64,000 nucleotides of DNA from Thermoanaerobacter sp. (GTDB taxonomy: Bacteria; Bacillota; Thermoanaerobacteria; Thermoanaerobacterales; Thermoanaerobacteraceae), in assembly GCA_014896455.1 (NCBI GenBank), contig JADBKJ010000024.1, positions 1 to 64,000 of the forward strand. Direction: 5' to 3'. The notes beneath the pieces are model-generated. The model was not told where the DNA came from and ran no database searches. It was given only the letters and a program-made list of their open reading frames with translations. Position numbers and translations under genes: made by a program. Positions within the stretch are counted from its first letter, which is position 1; every line of letters starts with the position of its first letter. Positions 62,399 through 64,000 of the stretch are shown here, one piece after another.

Positions 62399-62445
62399 TC
62401 ATCCCATTTCAAAATTAAATTGTTTGTTAAATACTTTACAATTAT

Positions 62446-62474
62446 ATTATATTCCATAAAATCACCAACGTCAA
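62446..62474 (-). promoter_or_regulatory. Promoter of the glycine reductase-selenium operon
   Basis: TTGACG and TATAAT are separated by 17 bp on the minus strand, about 45 bp before the first aptamer. Confidence 0.85.
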
Positions 62475-62492
62475 TACATTTTCTCTTAAAGG

Positions 62493-63062
62493 TTATACCC
62501 TGATTGCCCTCAAAGTAGTCATTTTTTCTGCTATTGAATACATATTTGAAATACTGCCCACTAAAAGCTTTTCTTTTATGCCATAAAAATCAAGACAAGT
62601 TCCACAAGAGATAATCTCCACTCCCATTTCCATTAACTCTTTCAAATCTTCGATGACTTCTGAACCTTCTGTGGTAAGCTTTACACCATTATTTATAAAA
62701 ATTATACTTTCAGGCTTTTTACTCTGCTCCTTTAGAGAAACAATAAAGCTCTTCATTAGAATTTTACCAAGTCTCTCATCTCCCTCACCAAATTTGTCAG
62801 AAGTAACGACAACTACATAATTATCGCTCTTTTCATTGATTACAGTCTTTTTCCTGTAAATATTTATGTAAAATTCTTTTTCCTTTTCTTCTACTGCCAC
62901 TTCACAACCTGCACTTTTCGCATATTTTGAAACATTCTCTTTAGCCGTTTCATTGTCCACAATTACTAAAATTTTTCCTTCCTGAATGTTTTCCAACGCT
63001 TTTTTAGTCATAATGACAGGAATAGGGCAGTTTTTACCCCTTGCATCAACTATATTATCCAT
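62493..63062 (-). CDS. yedF: Selenium metabolism protein YedF
   Basis: The 189-residue protein joins a TusA/SirA-like domain with Cys in DARGKNCPIPVIMTKKAL (residues 1-70) to a DsrE-like domain with ISCGTCLDFYGIKEKL. This fusion is the YedF form found in selenium-using bacteria and thought to handle selenium or persulfide sulfur on the way to SelD. No terminator separates it from the downstream operon promoter, so read-through is possible. Confidence 0.93.
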   Translation of the reverse strand: MDNIVDARGKNCPIPVIMTKKALENIQEGKILVIVDNETAKENVSKYAKSAGCEVAVEEKEKEFYINIYRKKTVINEKSDNYVVVVTSDKFGEGDERLGKILMKSFIVSLKEQSKKPESIIFINNGVKLTTEGSEVIEDLKELMEMGVEIISCGTCLDFYGIKEKLLVGSISNMYSIAEKMTTLRAIRV

Positions 63063-63091
63063 AAAAATTCTCCCTCCCCTTTTAACTCATG

Positions 63092-63126
63092 AAAAAAGGC
63101 AGGTTTGTTAAAATCCTGCCTTTTTT
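63092..63126. terminator. Bidirectional terminator upstream of yedF
   Basis: AAGGCAGG pairs with CCTGCCTT, flanked by A and T runs. It ends the oxidoreductase gene on the minus strand and isolates yedF. Confidence 0.85.
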
Positions 63127-63152
63127 CATTTTAATTTAATTATAACACTTAA

Positions 63153-64000
63153 TCATATTTTTGACAAAGCATCTAAAGCAGCAGAACTTATTGGGTAAGA
63201 AACTGGCGATGAAGTAAGAAGTGGATGGGTCGCCACTTGGAAAGTAGTCAATTCTGAAGCTGTTGTCCCTTTTTGTATTGCTAGGCTTAAAATGTTTATC
63301 ATTTCACCCACATTATCTCCACCTGCTAGTTGAGCTCCCAGTATAACTCCTGAATACCTTGAAAAAATCAATTTTATCTTAACATTCATGGTATTTGGCA
63401 GTGTTCCAGGGTGTTTGTCTATAGTGTTAAATTCACCAATGACTATATCAAATCCCTCAGCTCTAGCTTGTGTTTCTGTGAGGCCTGCTGCAGCAAAAGC
63501 AGTATTGTATATCTTTGTTGAGAAAGCACTTATAGTGCCTTTATTTTCTCTCACTAATCTTAACTCAAATGCATTTACACCAGCAATTTTAGCTTCATTA
63601 GCTGCAATAGAAGCTAAAAGTATTGGCACATTCTTTCTTGTGAAGAAACACTTTTTCTCTGCGCAGTCACCTACTGCGAAAATATCCGGGTCGTTCGTCC
63701 TCATATATTCGTCCACAGTTATTGCGCTTTTTTCATTTAGTTTAATACCCGCTTCTTCAGCTAACTTTGTATTAGGCTTTACTCCCATAGCTACTATAAC
63801 AACATCTGCTTTTATTTTCTCTCCAGTGTGAATCTCCACTTCCTCAACTTCTTTCTCTCCAATGAATCTTGTAACCTTGGTGTTAGTCAACACTTTTATA
63901 CCATGCTCTTTTAATTTAGCTTCCGCCATATCACTAAATTCTGGGTCAAAAGCCTGCCACAAGAGTTTATCTGCCACTTCTATTATTGTAACATTCTTAC
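63153..64000 (-). CDS. FAD/NAD(P) oxidoreductase, C-terminal part (window edge)
   Basis: The frame continues to the window edge with KNVTIIEVADKLLWQ, so the first roughly 160 residues lie outside. The visible part has the end of the NAD(P) domain, VVIVAMGVKPNTKLAEEAG, TNDPDIFAVGDCAEK for FAD binding, and a dimerisation domain (GAQLAGGDNVGEMIN). This fits the NADH oxidase/CoA-disulfide reductase/nitrite-reductase-like group. The active-site cysteine of that group would lie in the missing part, so the exact activity cannot be decided. A GTG at 63977 is internal and not the start. Confidence 0.88.
   Translation of the reverse strand, partial: KNVTIIEVADKLLWQAFDPEFSDMAEAKLKEHGIKVLTNTKVTRFIGEKEVEEVEIHTGEKIKADVVIVAMGVKPNTKLAEEAGIKLNEKSAITVDEYMRTNDPDIFAVGDCAEKKCFFTRKNVPILLASIAANEAKIAGVNAFELRLVRENKGTISAFSTKIYNTAFAAAGLTETQARAEGFDIVIGEFNTIDKHPGTLPNTMNVKIKLIFSRYSGVILGAQLAGGDNVGEMINILSLAIQKGTTASELTTFQVATHPLLTSSPVSYPISSAALDALSKI

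Overview
The window looks like chromosome from a low-GC, anaerobic, thermophilic Firmicute of the Thermoanaerobacter/Caldanaerobacter group. The basis is AT-rich DNA, consensus TTGACA/TATAAT promoters, strong AGGAGG ribosome sites, anaerobic ribonucleotide reductase, selenium-dependent glycine reductase, starch enzymes and a TtuA/TtuB-type tRNA thiolation pair known from heat-loving organisms. The species is inferred from gene content and was not looked up. Nearly everything reads on the minus strand; the plus-strand genes are ttuB-ttuA (with an E1 remnant), azoR and tRNA-Sec.

Layout. 0.1-10 kb: core genes whiA-ptsH, then a ytoI-like regulator, dnaE, a 65-aa protein, pfkA, pyk and a thioesterase. 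10-17 kb: two GH13 starch enzymes, a RodZ-like protein, a pair of CoA-dehydratase-activase-related proteins and a lipoprotein stump. 17-20.7 kb: yvcK, rapZ, a PHP phosphoesterase and murB. In many Firmicutes rapZ-yvcK-whiA-HPr are contiguous; here the starch block splits them. 20.8-26.2 kb: a tiny zinc-ribbon protein, a phasin-ABC1-TetR-patatin operon with its own operator, an isochorismatase-like hydrolase and a hotdog thioesterase. 26.6-38.7 kb: metal and sulfur genes (copA, iscS-mnmA, copZ, a Cd/Zn ATPase with an ArsR regulator, ttuB-ttuA, cysK, azoR). This stretch is full of rearrangement scars: a cysK fragment, a truncated E1-like gene, a truncated HxlR gene and a frameshifted copZ. 38.8-49.8 kb: DedA, DUF134, a large GGDEF/HD-GYP protein, nrdD-nrdG behind a cobalamin riboswitch, trmO and a FecBCD-type importer. 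49.9-63.1 kb: the selenium and glycine block. 63.15-64 kb: the C-terminal part of an FAD/NAD(P) oxidoreductase cut by the window edge.

The selenium block forms one functional unit. A tandem glycine riboswitch with a terminator precedes grdX-trxB-trxA-grdE-grdA-grdB-grdC-grdD-selD-selA-selB. Glycine therefore probably switches on both the reductase and the machinery that makes its selenocysteines. tRNA-Sec lies at the end of the block on the opposite strand, and yedF and a DUF3343 gene flank it. grdA, grdB and selD each contain an in-frame UGA that must be read as selenocysteine.

Two families of non-coding repeats stand out. One is a GC-richer foldback element of about 265 bp with long imperfect terminal inverted repeats (five full or partial copies). 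It always sits next to stem-loops, and in one copy it lies between two near-identical 26-bp copies of a hairpin. The other is a 33-bp REP-like palindrome with an invariant GGGACGGTTCCT core. One of its three copies lies inside the cobalamin riboswitch.
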